In this document: positions 30,064 to 39,552 of the stretch, piece by piece
How positions within the stretch are numbered: the stretch's first letter is position 1
How the letters are laid out: the number at the start of each line of letters is the position of its first letter
DNA from: Flavobacterium sp. UMI-01
Lineage (GTDB): Bacteria > Bacteroidota > Bacteroidia > Flavobacteriales > Flavobacteriaceae
Length of the DNA stretch: 64,000 nt
NCBI RefSeq assembly: GCF_019656315.1
Contig: NZ_BPLU01000001.1
Span: 124,001 to 188,000, forward strand
Reading direction: 5' to 3'
The notes under the pieces: generated by a model
Told to the model about the DNA's origin: nothing
The model's database searches: none
Seen by the model: only the letters and a program-made list of their open reading frames with translations
Translations under genes and position numbers: made by a program

Positions 30064-31176
30064 ATGAAAATACAATATGATCATCAAATATTTACCCAGC
30101 AGCAGTATGGTGGGATTTCTAGATATTTTTATGAAATAATTAAAAGATTTGACCAAAGTGATGAAAGCTGTGATGTCGCTACATTATTTTCGAATAATGC
30201 CTATTATAATCATAAAGAAAATGCAGCTTTAAGATCTTTTTTCTCTCACAAGCATTTTAAAGGGAAAGATAGAATACTTAAAACAATTAATCAACAAATA
30301 AGTAGTAGTGCGATTAAGAAAGGTGATTTTGATGTTTTTCATCCCACGTATTATGATACATATTTTTTAAATAAAGTTAAAAACAAACCTTTTGTAGTTA
30401 CTTTTTATGATATGATTCATGAGAAATTTGGGAATCAATTTGAAGAATTAAGATTAGACACGAAGATGTTTGATAATAAAAAACGTCTTTTAGACAAGGC
30501 AAGTAGAGTAATTGCAATTTCTGAAACAACAAAAAATGATCTAATTGATATATTTGATGTCGATAGTTCTAAAATCGATATTGTTTATTTGGGTAATTCG
30601 TTGGAGAATGTTGATAGAAATTCCATTAGGTTGATTAATAAGGATTACATTTTATTTGTGGGTAATAGAGGGATTTATAAAAATTTTAATTTTTTTATTA
30701 AATCAATTGCCCCCCTAATACTAGATAATGATTTAACGGTTATTTGTGCGGGAGGAGGTGCATTTACTATTGAAGAACTCTTATTGATTAAAGATTTAGG
30801 AGTTGAAAAGCAGGTGTTATTTAGACCTATATTAAGTGACGATGTTTTAAGTAATTATTATTCACATGCCTTATTTTTTTGTTTTCCCAGTTTATATGAA
30901 GGGTTTGGTATACCCGTTTTAGAAAGTTTTGCATGTGAATGTCCAGCCTTATTAAGTAATGGTGGATCATTGTCTGAAGTAGGAGGTGATGCAGGTGTTT
31001 ATTTTGATCCAATAAATGAAGACTCTTTATTTGAAGCCGCAAAACAGTTGTTTGAAAATGAATCTTTACGATTGTCATTAAAAGTTAAGGGCTATAATAG
31101 ATTAAATTATTTTTCATGGGATAAAACATTTCATGAACATTTGAATGTTTATAAAAATGTTTTTAAAGATAAATGA
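30064..31176 (+). CDS. Glycosyltransferase family 4 (GT-B)
   Basis: This 370-residue GT-B enzyme starts MKIQYDHQIFTQQQYGGISR with the glycine-rich acceptor loop. In the C-terminal half it has LFVGNRGIYKNF, and the donor-site motif PSLYEGFGIPVLESFACECP with the EX7E pattern (about residues 278-297). The acceptor and donor sugars cannot be read from sequence. It lies 9 bases after the flippase. Confidence 0.88.
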   Translation: MKIQYDHQIFTQQQYGGISRYFYEIIKRFDQSDESCDVATLFSNNAYYNHKENAALRSFFSHKHFKGKDRILKTINQQISSSAIKKGDFDVFHPTYYDTYFLNKVKNKPFVVTFYDMIHEKFGNQFEELRLDTKMFDNKKRLLDKASRVIAISETTKNDLIDIFDVDSSKIDIVYLGNSLENVDRNSIRLINKDYILFVGNRGIYKNFNFFIKSIAPLILDNDLTVICAGGGAFTIEELLLIKDLGVEKQVLFRPILSDDVLSNYYSHALFFCFPSLYEGFGIPVLESFACECPALLSNGGSLSEVGGDAGVYFDPINEDSLFEAAKQLFENESLRLSLKVKGYNRLNYFSWDKTFHEHLNVYKNVFKDK

Positions 31177-31203
31177 CTTTTAAGACACAATATTGATTAA
31201 TAT

Positions 31204-32172
31204 ATGGCAGGAACTAAAACAGCTCTAATTACTGGAATTACTGGTCAGGACGGTGCTTATCTTTCTAAACTATTATGCGAGAAAGGGTATAAAATTATTG
31301 GAATTACCAGAAGTCATCATGTGGATAATTTAGAAAAGTTAAAAAAACTCCAAATTGCTGATGAGGTAATTATCGAAGAATGTGATTTAATTGATTTGTC
31401 GAGTATTATTAAATTAATTGATAAATATAAGCCAGATGAGATTTACAATTTAGCAGCGCAAAGCTCAGTTGGAGTATCTTTTAAACAACCTATTGGAACT
31501 ATTAATTTCAATATTATTTCAGTTTTGAATTTATTAGAAGCCATTAGAATGATCAAACCAACTATTCGTTTTTATCAAGCTTCGAGTAGTGAAATGTATG
31601 GTAAAGTGACTAATCTTCCCGTTACAATAAACACTCCCATGCATCCATTAAGTCCCTATGCAATATCTAAGGCGTCTGCACATTGGATTGTAGTGAATTA
31701 TAGAGAATCGTACGGATTGCATGCTTGTAATGGTGTACTTTTTAATCATGAATCTGTTTTAAGAGATAATACTTTTTTTGTAAAAAAAGTTATTCATGAA
31801 ACAGTAAATAACCATCATGATCCAAATTGGGTTTTAAAAGTAGGGAATATTGATATCAAAAGAGATTTTGGATATTCACCAAATTATGTGGAGGCGATGT
31901 GGTTAATGTTGCAAACGGATAATCCAGATGATTTTATAATTTGTTCAGGGAAGAGCATCTCATTACGTTCTATAATTGAATATACTTTTGCTAAACTTAA
32001 TGTTTCTTTAGAGCGATTAATAATTGATAGTAACTTTATGAGGCCTACTGATATTGAAGATATCTATGGTGATAATACCCCAGCAAAAACAAAATTAAAC
32101 TGGGAATATGAACTTAATTTTTTCGATGTTTTAGATACTTTAATAGATGAAGAGATGAAGAGTTTACTGTAA
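31204..32172 (+). CDS. GDP-mannose 4,6-dehydratase-like SDR, short divergent copy
   Basis: The 322-residue protein has the Gmd-type start [33 protein letters not shown], the catalytic region SSSEMYGKV and SPYAISKASAHW (YxxxK), and FNHESVLRDNTFF. It is 50 residues shorter than the standard Gmd at 37248, and the usual RRG-E after NHES reads LRDN, so substrate or role may differ. It could make GDP-4-keto-6-deoxymannose for a second sugar (for example GDP-rhamnose or perosamine) or be a reductase of the RMD type. Confidence 0.75.
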   Translation: MAGTKTALITGITGQDGAYLSKLLCEKGYKIIGITRSHHVDNLEKLKKLQIADEVIIEECDLIDLSSIIKLIDKYKPDEIYNLAAQSSVGVSFKQPIGTINFNIISVLNLLEAIRMIKPTIRFYQASSSEMYGKVTNLPVTINTPMHPLSPYAISKASAHWIVVNYRESYGLHACNGVLFNHESVLRDNTFFVKKVIHETVNNHHDPNWVLKVGNIDIKRDFGYSPNYVEAMWLMLQTDNPDDFIICSGKSISLRSIIEYTFAKLNVSLERLIIDSNFMRPTDIEDIYGDNTPAKTKLNWEYELNFFDVLDTLIDEEMKSLL

Positions 32173-32383
32173 AAAAAATTATATTTATACTTAACATATA
32201 ATACTTTAATTAAGAATATTAAAAAGGAAAAGAAAATTTATTATTTAATTCTTCAGAATTAATCATTGTTTTTTATATAAAAAAACATGATGTATGTTGA
32301 ATGTAGATAAGTATAAATAAAAACTTTTTGGAATTATAACTTTATGATGAGGTTGAAAGTAGTTCTTTTAGATTGTTAAAAAG

Positions 32384-33655
32384 ATGGAGGAAACAGTATT
32401 AAAATACGGTGGTTATTATTTATTATTTTCAGTAATTCTTTTCTTTTTATTTAGAAAATTCTTACTTTCTGTGTTTGATCCTTTTCTTTTTGTTGTATTA
32501 ATGATGTCTTCTAGCTTATGTTTAAGTGTGGATTCTTCTATATTTCATTATGTAGCTATTTCTATTTTTAGTTTTTATTTAGGATTCAAATGTATAGGTG
32601 TGCCTAAAAGGAGTAAATTGAAAATTGATTATTTTGTTGATTTGAGACTTCTAGAAATATTTACTTTATTATTTTTTAGTCTATTTTTTTTTGTAAGCAT
32701 TTTTATTTTTAAAACCGCTGGTATTCCTTTACTTTCTGAAAATCCCTCAGAAGCTAAGACCTCTTCGTTTGTTGAAGGAACTGGATGGATTAGGAGGATT
32801 ATTTTTTTAAGTGGATTTTTGCCTGTCTGTCTTAGTATATTGTTGATTGCGTCAAAGAAAAAGTTGTTTTATGGCTTTATTTTTTTCTTATATGCATTGG
32901 TAGCTATTTTGCAAGGTTCAAAAAGTGGTTTGATTTTGTCAATTTCAATTTTTTGGTATTTCTATCAGCAAAATAACATTTGGAAAGACAGTAGTTTACG
33001 TCTAAAAAGGATAATACGATCCAAAATTAAATATTTTTTATTAATTACAGCTTTTGTTTTTATTTCTATAGTTTTAAAAGAATCGGTTATTGAAAATCAG
33101 GATCCTATTTTCTCAGTTGCTTTTAGATTAATGGAATTTGGAGATGTTATGTTGTATTATAAAATGCCAGATGTTCGCTTGTTTTTTTCCAATCTTAATT
33201 TTTTTGACTTTTTTTTGTATGAGTTTAATGGAATATTAGGGATGTTGAGAATAATGGATTATTATGAACCTTTAGGATATCAAATGGTAAAGGCTTTTTG
33301 GAATACTTCATCATTATTTGATGATGTGGTTTTAGGCCCTAATACCGTTTTTTTTGTAAGAGGTCATATTTTCTTCGGATATATTGGGGGCGTCTTTTAT
33401 AGTTATTTAATGGGTTTGTCTGCGGCTTATCTAAGAAAGATCATAATAGAATGGGAGGTTAAAAATGTATTTGTATATGCACTATTAGTGTATGTTTTTT
33501 TTCAAATACCAACTTTTTTAAAAGAGTCTAGTCAAGGGGTGTCCTCTTTGTTTGATTTCCTTTTTTATTTAGGACCTATTTTTTTGATTTCCTTATTTAT
33601 AAATGAAAGTTTGAAAGTGTTTACTAATTCTAGGAAGATAAATTTATATGAGTAA
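32384..33655 (+). CDS. Wzy-like polysaccharide polymerase (multi-pass membrane protein)
   Basis: The 423-residue product is very hydrophobic with about ten membrane segments. It has a periplasmic loop with GTGWIRRIIFLSGFLPV, and GPNTVFFVRGHIFFGYIGG in the second half, a layout seen in oligosaccharide repeat-unit polymerases. Function rests on topology, context (after Wzx and among glycosyltransferases) and weak motif likeness. It overlaps the next gene by 8 bases. A 211-base A/T-rich gap with no gene precedes it. Confidence 0.7.
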   Translation: MEETVLKYGGYYLLFSVILFFLFRKFLLSVFDPFLFVVLMMSSSLCLSVDSSIFHYVAISIFSFYLGFKCIGVPKRSKLKIDYFVDLRLLEIFTLLFFSLFFFVSIFIFKTAGIPLLSENPSEAKTSSFVEGTGWIRRIIFLSGFLPVCLSILLIASKKKLFYGFIFFLYALVAILQGSKSGLILSISIFWYFYQQNNIWKDSSLRLKRIIRSKIKYFLLITAFVFISIVLKESVIENQDPIFSVAFRLMEFGDVMLYYKMPDVRLFFSNLNFFDFFLYEFNGILGMLRIMDYYEPLGYQMVKAFWNTSSLFDDVVLGPNTVFFVRGHIFFGYIGGVFYSYLMGLSAAYLRKIIIEWEVKNVFVYALLVYVFFQIPTFLKESSQGVSSLFDFLFYLGPIFLISLFINESLKVFTNSRKINLYE

Positions 33656-34355
33656 TAAATTGATAACTATTATTACTGTAGTTTATAATGCAGTTGATAT
33701 GATTGAAGAGACTATTGATAGTATTATACAACATGATTCAAGTTTTTTTGAGTATATAATTATTGATGGCGGTTCAAATGATGGTACTGTTGAAATAATA
33801 AAAAGATATTTAGATAAAATTTCAATTTTTGTCAGTGAACCAGATAAAGGAATTTATGATGCTATGAATAAAGGAATAAAATACAGTTCTGGTAATTTTA
33901 TAGCCTTTATAAATTGTGGTGATAAGTTATTACATTTGCCTGTTCAACAGTTGATACAGCATCCTACTCCTATAATCAATTGTTTTCCCGTAAAACTATC
34001 AACTGGTTTTATTTTAAATCCTTTCAATAATTGGACTTTAAAAATTAGAAATACATTGCCACATCAAGGTTGTTTTTATAAAAGAACAGATGGATTGAAG
34101 TATGACATCAGTTATAAAGTTTTTGCTGATTTTGATTTAAACCAAAACATTTATAAGAATAAGAGTTTAATTAATGTTTTTAACGGACCTTTAGTGGCTT
34201 TTCATGACACAACAGGAATTTCAAATGATAAAAAGTATAGTCAAGAAATTTTTAAGGTAGTAAAGCAGAATTTCGGATTATTTTATCAACTAATATCATG
34301 GCTTTACTTTAAAAAACAAGGGGTGTTAAAAAGATTAAAAAACCTTATTAGTTAA
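33648..34355 (+). CDS. Glycosyltransferase family 2, WcaA/WcaE-like
   Basis: This short 235-residue GT-A enzyme shows ITIITVVYNAVDMIEETIDS at the N-terminus, IDGGSNDGTVEII (about 38-50) and SEPDKGIYDAMNKGIKYS (about 62-79). The DxD position reads FINCGDKL. The E-D-x-G-I-Y-D-A-M-N-K-G motif is shared by colanic-acid-type transferases. It overlaps the Wzy gene by 8 bases, so translation is probably coupled. Confidence 0.85.
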   Translation: MSNKLITIITVVYNAVDMIEETIDSIIQHDSSFFEYIIIDGGSNDGTVEIIKRYLDKISIFVSEPDKGIYDAMNKGIKYSSGNFIAFINCGDKLLHLPVQQLIQHPTPIINCFPVKLSTGFILNPFNNWTLKIRNTLPHQGCFYKRTDGLKYDISYKVFADFDLNQNIYKNKSLINVFNGPLVAFHDTTGISNDKKYSQEIFKVVKQNFGLFYQLISWLYFKKQGVLKRLKNLIS

Positions 34356-34359
34356 TTAA

Positions 34360-35184
34360 ATGATTGATATTACCATATTAGTTTGTTTGTATAAAAAAAG
34401 TATCGAAGAATCGGATACTATTCAAAGCTTGCTTAAAGCCAATATAGGAACTATTAATTCAACAATTTATATTTGGGATAATAGTCCTGAGTCTTTGAAT
34501 GAAGAAAGTTTAGTGTATTTGAGTAGTAATTTTAGAAATTTTATTTATAATCATACACCAGAAAATGTTCCGCTTTCTAAGATATACAATAATGTCATTT
34601 CCTCACTCACTTGTGAAAATTGTTTTTTAATGTTATGTGATGATGATTCAAATATTCCTGTTAATTTTTTTGGAATATTAGAAAATCAAATAAGATTACA
34701 TCCTTCAATTAATTTATTTTTGCCACAAATATATTCGGATACAGTTTTAGTAAGTCCAGCTAAAGATTATTTTGTTTTTACAAAATATATTAAAAATCTA
34801 AATTCAGGTCTTTTAAAATCCAAATATACTACAGCGATTAACAGTGGTATGGTAATTTCAAATCGTGTTTTTAAGGCGGGATTTAAATATAATGAAAGCT
34901 TAAAGTTTTATGGGACAGATAATTATTTTATGTTAGAGTATGCCCGTCTCTACCCACAATTGAATGTCCTTGATGTAAATATTATACACAATTTGAGTTA
35001 TAATACATCAGATGATGTTGAAAATAAAATAAGAATATTTAAAGAAATTAGGAAAGCAAACAAAATTATCTATAAAAAGTATAAGTTAACCCGTGCTATT
35101 GTCATGTTAAACAATTTGTTGGTTTCTTTGAAATTGTCGTTAAAATATAAAACAATCTTCTTTTTTTTTGACAAGGATAAATAA
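34360..35184 (+). CDS. Glycosyltransferase family 2, rhamnosyltransferase-like
   Basis: The 274-residue protein begins MIDITILVCLYKKSIEESDT. It has YIWDNSPES (nucleotide site) and the acceptor-loop region MLCDDDSNIPVNFF (DDD, about 90-93), consistent with GT-A fold transferases near the rhamnosyltransferase group. Sugar specificity is unknown. It lies 4 bases after the previous transferase. Confidence 0.7.
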   Translation: MIDITILVCLYKKSIEESDTIQSLLKANIGTINSTIYIWDNSPESLNEESLVYLSSNFRNFIYNHTPENVPLSKIYNNVISSLTCENCFLMLCDDDSNIPVNFFGILENQIRLHPSINLFLPQIYSDTVLVSPAKDYFVFTKYIKNLNSGLLKSKYTTAINSGMVISNRVFKAGFKYNESLKFYGTDNYFMLEYARLYPQLNVLDVNIIHNLSYNTSDDVENKIRIFKEIRKANKIIYKKYKLTRAIVMLNNLLVSLKLSLKYKTIFFFFDKDK

Positions 35185-35221
35185 TTTATCTGTCTATTGA
35201 TCTTTAAAAATAAAAAACAAT

Positions 35222-36343
35222 ATGTACTCCAGTAAAAAAAAAGTTGTGATTTCAGCTATTAATCTTTTTGAAGGTGGAACTCTTTCTGTTCTTAAAGATT
35301 GTCTTCATACAATAGAACATAGTATGTTACCTAATGATTATGATTTTATAGCATTAGTACACAAAAAAGATTTATTTGTAGATGATGGTTTTAATAAAAT
35401 TCAATTCTTTGAATTCCCAAAATCCAGAAAATCATATTTGTATAGATTGTATTATGAATATTATTATTTTAAACCATTTACAAAAAAACATGAAGTAGAT
35501 TTTTGGTTTTCATTGCATGACATTAGTCCGAATATAGGTTCAATACCACAAGCTGTCTATTGTCATAATCCTTCGCCGTTTAATAAAGTAGATTTAAAAA
35601 ATTTATTTGTACAACCTACGGTTTTTTTATTTTCATTGTTTTATAGGTACTTGTATAAAATAAATATTAAAAAAAATAAATATGTTGTGGTACAGCAATT
35701 GTGGATTAAGAATGAATTTGCCAGAATCTTCAAATTAAATCCTAATAAAATTGTTGTCGCAAAGCCACAAGAACCGCTATTGGCTATTGGCGGGAAAAAT
35801 AATGTTAGGTTATCAGATGATACAATCTTTATCTTTCCTACATTTCCACGCACTTTCAAAAATATTGAAATTATTGGTGAGGCTGTAAAGATTTTAAATG
35901 AAGAAGGTATTAATAATTTTTCAGTAATTGTGACTATCGATGGTAGCGAAAATTCATATTCAAAACAAATTTTTAATAAATATAGAACATTAAATTCCAT
36001 GAAATTTATTGGATTACAAACTAGAGCGAAGATAGTGGAATTGTATGAAAAATCAGATTGTTTGATTTTTCCTTCAAAACTTGAAACGTGGGGACTACCT
36101 ATAAGTGAATACAAGCAATTTTTGAAGCCAATGTTAGTTGCAAATATGTCTTATGCAAAAGAAACTGTAGGGAACTATGACAAAGTGAAATTTTTTGATC
36201 CTGAAAAACCTAATATGTTATCTAAATATATGAAACAATTGATTCTTAAAGGTACATTAAATTTTGATGAGACAAAAATAATTAATTATCCTAAACCGTA
36301 TGCTCAAAATTGGGATGAGTTATTTGAGTTATTGTTGAAATAA
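35222..36343 (+). CDS. Glycosyltransferase family 4 (GT-B)
   Basis: The 373-residue product starts with KKVVISAINLFEGGTLSVLK, a glycine-rich loop typical of GT-B enzymes. The C-terminal half has IFIFPTFPRTFKNIEIIGEA and SDCLIFPSKLETWGLPISEY (E-x7-E type donor site, about 279-298). Specificity is unknown. The gene is strongly A/T-rich, like its neighbours. Confidence 0.8.
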   Translation: MYSSKKKVVISAINLFEGGTLSVLKDCLHTIEHSMLPNDYDFIALVHKKDLFVDDGFNKIQFFEFPKSRKSYLYRLYYEYYYFKPFTKKHEVDFWFSLHDISPNIGSIPQAVYCHNPSPFNKVDLKNLFVQPTVFLFSLFYRYLYKINIKKNKYVVVQQLWIKNEFARIFKLNPNKIVVAKPQEPLLAIGGKNNVRLSDDTIFIFPTFPRTFKNIEIIGEAVKILNEEGINNFSVIVTIDGSENSYSKQIFNKYRTLNSMKFIGLQTRAKIVELYEKSDCLIFPSKLETWGLPISEYKQFLKPMLVANMSYAKETVGNYDKVKFFDPEKPNMLSKYMKQLILKGTLNFDETKIINYPKPYAQNWDELFELLLK

Positions 36344-36405
36344 GCAAGGGATTAGTGTTAAATATTCGAAAATGATGTGAAATTTTAAAATATTGTAAAA
36401 TATAA

Positions 36406-37227
36406 ATGTACGATATAGTTTGTAGCCTAGTGATATATAAGAATGATAGAAAGCAACTCTTAGATGCTATTAATAGTTTTTTAAATACAGATTTAAAAGT
36501 TAAATTAATATTGATTGATAATTCACCTTCTGATGAATTAAAAGATATTAAAATTGAAGCAAGAGTCGAATATATCCATAACCCACAAAACCCAGGTTAT
36601 GGTACTTCTCATAATATAGGGATTCGAAAATTTTCAGAAGTTTCAAAATATCATCTTATTTTAAATCCTGATATTTATTATTCTTCAGGAGTTCTAGAGG
36701 ATATCATAGCTTATATGGATAATAATGAAGATGTAGGTTTGTTGATGCCCAAAATTCTTTACCCTAATGATTCGATTCAATATTTAGCTAAGTTGATTCC
36801 CTCTCCTTTTGATTTCTTTGTTAGAAGATTTTTACCGTTTAAAATTTTTAAAAACAGGATTTTAGATAGATTTGAGTTGAGGTTTAGTGGGTATGATAAA
36901 ATCATGGAAGTGCCATATCTTTCAGGCTGTTTTATGGTTTTTAGGAGTAATGTGTTAAAGAAAATTAAAGGATTTGACGAAAATATTTTTATGCATATGG
37001 AGGACTTGGACATTACTAGACGGTGTCAAGGAGCAGGGTTTAAAACAATTTTTTATCCTAATCAAGTTGTTTATCATGATCATATTTACAAATCATTTAT
37101 GACGGTTGCTAATTTGAAAATGTATTTTGTCTCAGCTTTTTATTATTTTAATAAATGGGGATGGATTTTTGATGATTTAAGACGAGATATTAATAACGAA
37201 ACAATAAGAAAAATTAATAATAGATAA
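36406..37227 (+). CDS. Glycosyltransferase family 2, WbbL/rhamnosyltransferase-like
   Basis: The 273-residue GT-A protein has LILIDNSPSDEL, HNPQNPGYGTSHNIGIRK (about 61-78), LILNPDIYY (DxD-like) and the late motif GCFMVFRSNVLKKIKGFDEN followed by HMEDLDITRRC (about 203-213). This pattern is typical of the dTDP-rhamnosyl or related inverting GT2 enzymes. A dTDP-rhamnose donor would fit the rfb genes in the locus, but this is inference. Confidence 0.82.
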   Translation: MYDIVCSLVIYKNDRKQLLDAINSFLNTDLKVKLILIDNSPSDELKDIKIEARVEYIHNPQNPGYGTSHNIGIRKFSEVSKYHLILNPDIYYSSGVLEDIIAYMDNNEDVGLLMPKILYPNDSIQYLAKLIPSPFDFFVRRFLPFKIFKNRILDRFELRFSGYDKIMEVPYLSGCFMVFRSNVLKKIKGFDENIFMHMEDLDITRRCQGAGFKTIFYPNQVVYHDHIYKSFMTVANLKMYFVSAFYYFNKWGWIFDDLRRDINNETIRKINNR

Positions 37228-37247
37228 TAACGTAATATTTTAAAATA

Positions 37248-38366
37248 ATGAAAGTCGCACTTATAACAGGAATTACAGGACAGGATGGTTCGTACTTGGC
37301 CGAATTATTATTAGAAAAGGGATATATGGTTCACGGTATTAAAAGGCGTGCTTCATCCTTTAATACCCAAAGAATTGATCATATATATCAAGATTTGCAC
37401 GAGGATCATGTGAATTTTAAATTGCATTATGGTGATTTAACGGATTCGACTAATATTATTCGAATCATACAGGAAGTACAGCCTGATGAAATTTATAATT
37501 TAGGAGCAATGAGTCATGTGAAAGTATCTTTTGATTCTCCCGAATATGTGGCTAATGTTGATGGGTTAGGGACGCTCCGTATTTTGGAAGCTGTTCGTAT
37601 TTTAGGTTTGGAGAAAAAAACACGTATTTATCAGGCTTCAACCTCAGAATTGTATGGCGGTTTAGCTGAAAATAAAAATGACAAAGGCTTGTATGATGAG
37701 CAATCACCTTTTTATCCTCGCTCCCCGTATGGTGCTGCTAAAATTTATGGTTTTTGGATTACTAAAAACTATAGAGAGGCTTACAATATGTTTGCTTGTA
37801 ATGGCATTTTGTTCAATCACGAATCTCCTCGCCGTGGAGAAACGTTTGTAACTCGTAAAATTACAATGGCTACTGCCGCTATTGCCTTAGGACAACAGGA
37901 TTGTTTGTATTTAGGTAATTTAGATGCTCAACGTGATTGGGGGCATGCTAAGGATTATGTAGAAGCGATGTGGCGAATTTTACAACAAGACACTCCAGAA
38001 GATTATGTAATTGCAATGGGGGAAACTACCTATGTACGTGATTTTGTGAAAATGGCATTTGCCGAAGTAGGTATCGCAATTGAATTTAGAGGAAAAGGGG
38101 TAGAGGAAAAAGGATATGTGGTTTCATGTAGTCATCCAGATTATCAAGTTGAAGTTGGTAAACAAGTAATCGCAGTGGATCCTCAATATTTCCGTCCAAC
38201 AGAAGTAGATTTATTAATAGGTGACCCTACTAAATCAAAAACTAAATTAGGATGGGTGCCACAATACAATTTACAAGGATTAGTAGAGGAAATGATAGCG
38301 TCTGATCTTGTTTATGTTCAACGAGAAAAGATGTTAAGAGAGGCTCGTTTAACATTTAAAAATTAA
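37248..38366 (+). CDS. gmd: GDP-mannose 4,6-dehydratase
   Basis: The 372-residue enzyme has the full family length and signatures: [33 protein letters not shown], the catalytic [18 protein letters not shown] (YxxxK) and [15 protein letters not shown]. It makes GDP-4-keto-6-deoxymannose. GDP-L-fucose synthase follows at 38598, so the pair should give GDP-L-fucose. Confidence 0.96.
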   Translation: MKVALITGITGQDGSYLAELLLEKGYMVHGIKRRASSFNTQRIDHIYQDLHEDHVNFKLHYGDLTDSTNIIRIIQEVQPDEIYNLGAMSHVKVSFDSPEYVANVDGLGTLRILEAVRILGLEKKTRIYQASTSELYGGLAENKNDKGLYDEQSPFYPRSPYGAAKIYGFWITKNYREAYNMFACNGILFNHESPRRGETFVTRKITMATAAIALGQQDCLYLGNLDAQRDWGHAKDYVEAMWRILQQDTPEDYVIAMGETTYVRDFVKMAFAEVGIAIEFRGKGVEEKGYVVSCSHPDYQVEVGKQVIAVDPQYFRPTEVDLLIGDPTKSKTKLGWVPQYNLQGLVEEMIASDLVYVQREKMLREARLTFKN

Positions 38367-38454
38367 TAATTCTATTAGGTAGTTCATCAAAACGGATTAT
38401 AAAAGCGATTTTAATTTGAATAAAAGTAAAATTGAATTCCTGATGTCAGTCTAC

Positions 38455-38492
38455 GCTTGTCGATGTAACTAAAAGTCGATATTTCGACAAGC
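38455..38492. repeat. Inverted repeat with GCTTGTCGA arms between gmd and fcl
   Basis: GCTTGTCGA (38455-38463) and TCGACAAGC (38484-38492) form a perfect 9-bp inverted repeat around 20 bases. The arm shares the GCTTGTCGA core with the diverged units of the tandem array at 21332-21360, so it may belong to the same dispersed intergenic family. There is no T run, so it does not look like a terminator. Confidence 0.7.
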
Positions 38493-38574
38493 ACGATCTG
38501 TCAATTGGTAAAATATTTAATGATAATAATAATATTCACAAAGAGGATAATAAATTAGCTTATTAAAGCTGATA

Positions 38575-38582
38575 TATCTTTG
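38575..38582 (+). promoter_or_regulatory. Possible -7 promoter box for fcl
   Basis: TATCTTTG matches TAnnTTTG but lies only 15 bases before the fcl ATG and has no TTG at -33. It could give a short leader transcript. Tentative. Confidence 0.3.
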
Positions 38583-38597
38583 AAATGAGATTACTAT

Positions 38598-39536
38598 ATG
38601 GATAAAAATGATAAAATATACATTGCGGGACATCGAGGAATGGTGGGATCAGCAATTGTAAGAGCTTTAAAAGCAAAGGGATTTACAAATTTGCTTTTGC
38701 GTACTTCATCTGAACTGGATTTAAAAAATCAACAGGCAGTTGCCGATTTTTTTACAAATGAAAAACCCGATTATGTTTTTTTGGCTGCTGCCAAAGTAGG
38801 TGGAATTGTCGCCAATAATACATACAAGGCAGATTTTATTTATGAAAACTTGATGATACAAAACAATGTAATTCATCAATCGTTTGTAAATGGTGTAAAA
38901 AAATTAATGTTTTTGGGGTCTTCTTGTATTTATCCTAAATTAGCTCCACAACCTCTTAAAGAAGAGTATTTATTGACGGGTTTATTAGAACCGACCAATG
39001 AGCCTTATGCAATTGCTAAAATTGCAGGAATAAAAATGTGTGATGGGTATCGTTCTCAATATGGGTGTAATTTTATTTCCGTAATGCCAACTAATTTGTA
39101 TGGACCAAATGATAACTATGACTTGACGAATTCACATGTTTTGCCAGCGATGTTACGAAAGTTCATAACTGCAAAACGAAATGGAGACACGACAGTTACT
39201 ATTTGGGGATCGGGTAGTCCTAGAAGAGAATTTTTACATGCTGATGATTTAGCCGATGCTTGCTTGTATTTAATGAATACTTATAATGAAGCGGGATTGG
39301 TTAATATTGGGGTGGGAGACGATATTTCTATTTTAGACTTAGCTCATCTAGTAAAAAAGATAGTTGGCTTTGAAGGAGAGATCCTTACCGATATCACTAA
39401 GCCTGATGGAACACCAAGAAAGTTGATGGATGTTTCTAAATTAACTAGTTTAGGTTGGAATGCTACTATTTCTTTAGAAGATGGAATAAAAAAAGTTTTT
39501 GAAGAAATACAATTTGATATCTGGGAAGAAAATTAA
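38598..39536 (+). CDS. fcl: GDP-L-fucose synthase
   Basis: This 312-residue SDR epimerises and reduces GDP-4-keto-6-deoxymannose to GDP-L-fucose. It has [16 protein letters not shown] (about residues 9-24), the catalytic [15 protein letters not shown] and [15 protein letters not shown] (YxxxK), and [14 protein letters not shown]. It follows gmd after a 231-base gap that contains an inverted repeat. Confidence 0.96.
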   Translation: MDKNDKIYIAGHRGMVGSAIVRALKAKGFTNLLLRTSSELDLKNQQAVADFFTNEKPDYVFLAAAKVGGIVANNTYKADFIYENLMIQNNVIHQSFVNGVKKLMFLGSSCIYPKLAPQPLKEEYLLTGLLEPTNEPYAIAKIAGIKMCDGYRSQYGCNFISVMPTNLYGPNDNYDLTNSHVLPAMLRKFITAKRNGDTTVTIWGSGSPRREFLHADDLADACLYLMNTYNEAGLVNIGVGDDISILDLAHLVKKIVGFEGEILTDITKPDGTPRKLMDVSKLTSLGWNATISLEDGIKKVFEEIQFDIWEEN

Positions 39537-39552
39537 TTTTAACTTATAAATA

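Noticed and set aside
35641..36114. Antisense ORF of 157 residues
   Set aside because: It lies entirely inside a well-supported GT4 gene on the other strand, has no family-like motifs, and reflects the A/T-rich codon pattern of that gene.
38455..38492. Rho-independent terminator after gmd
   Set aside because: The inverted repeat has a 20-base loop and no following T run, so it does not have terminator form.
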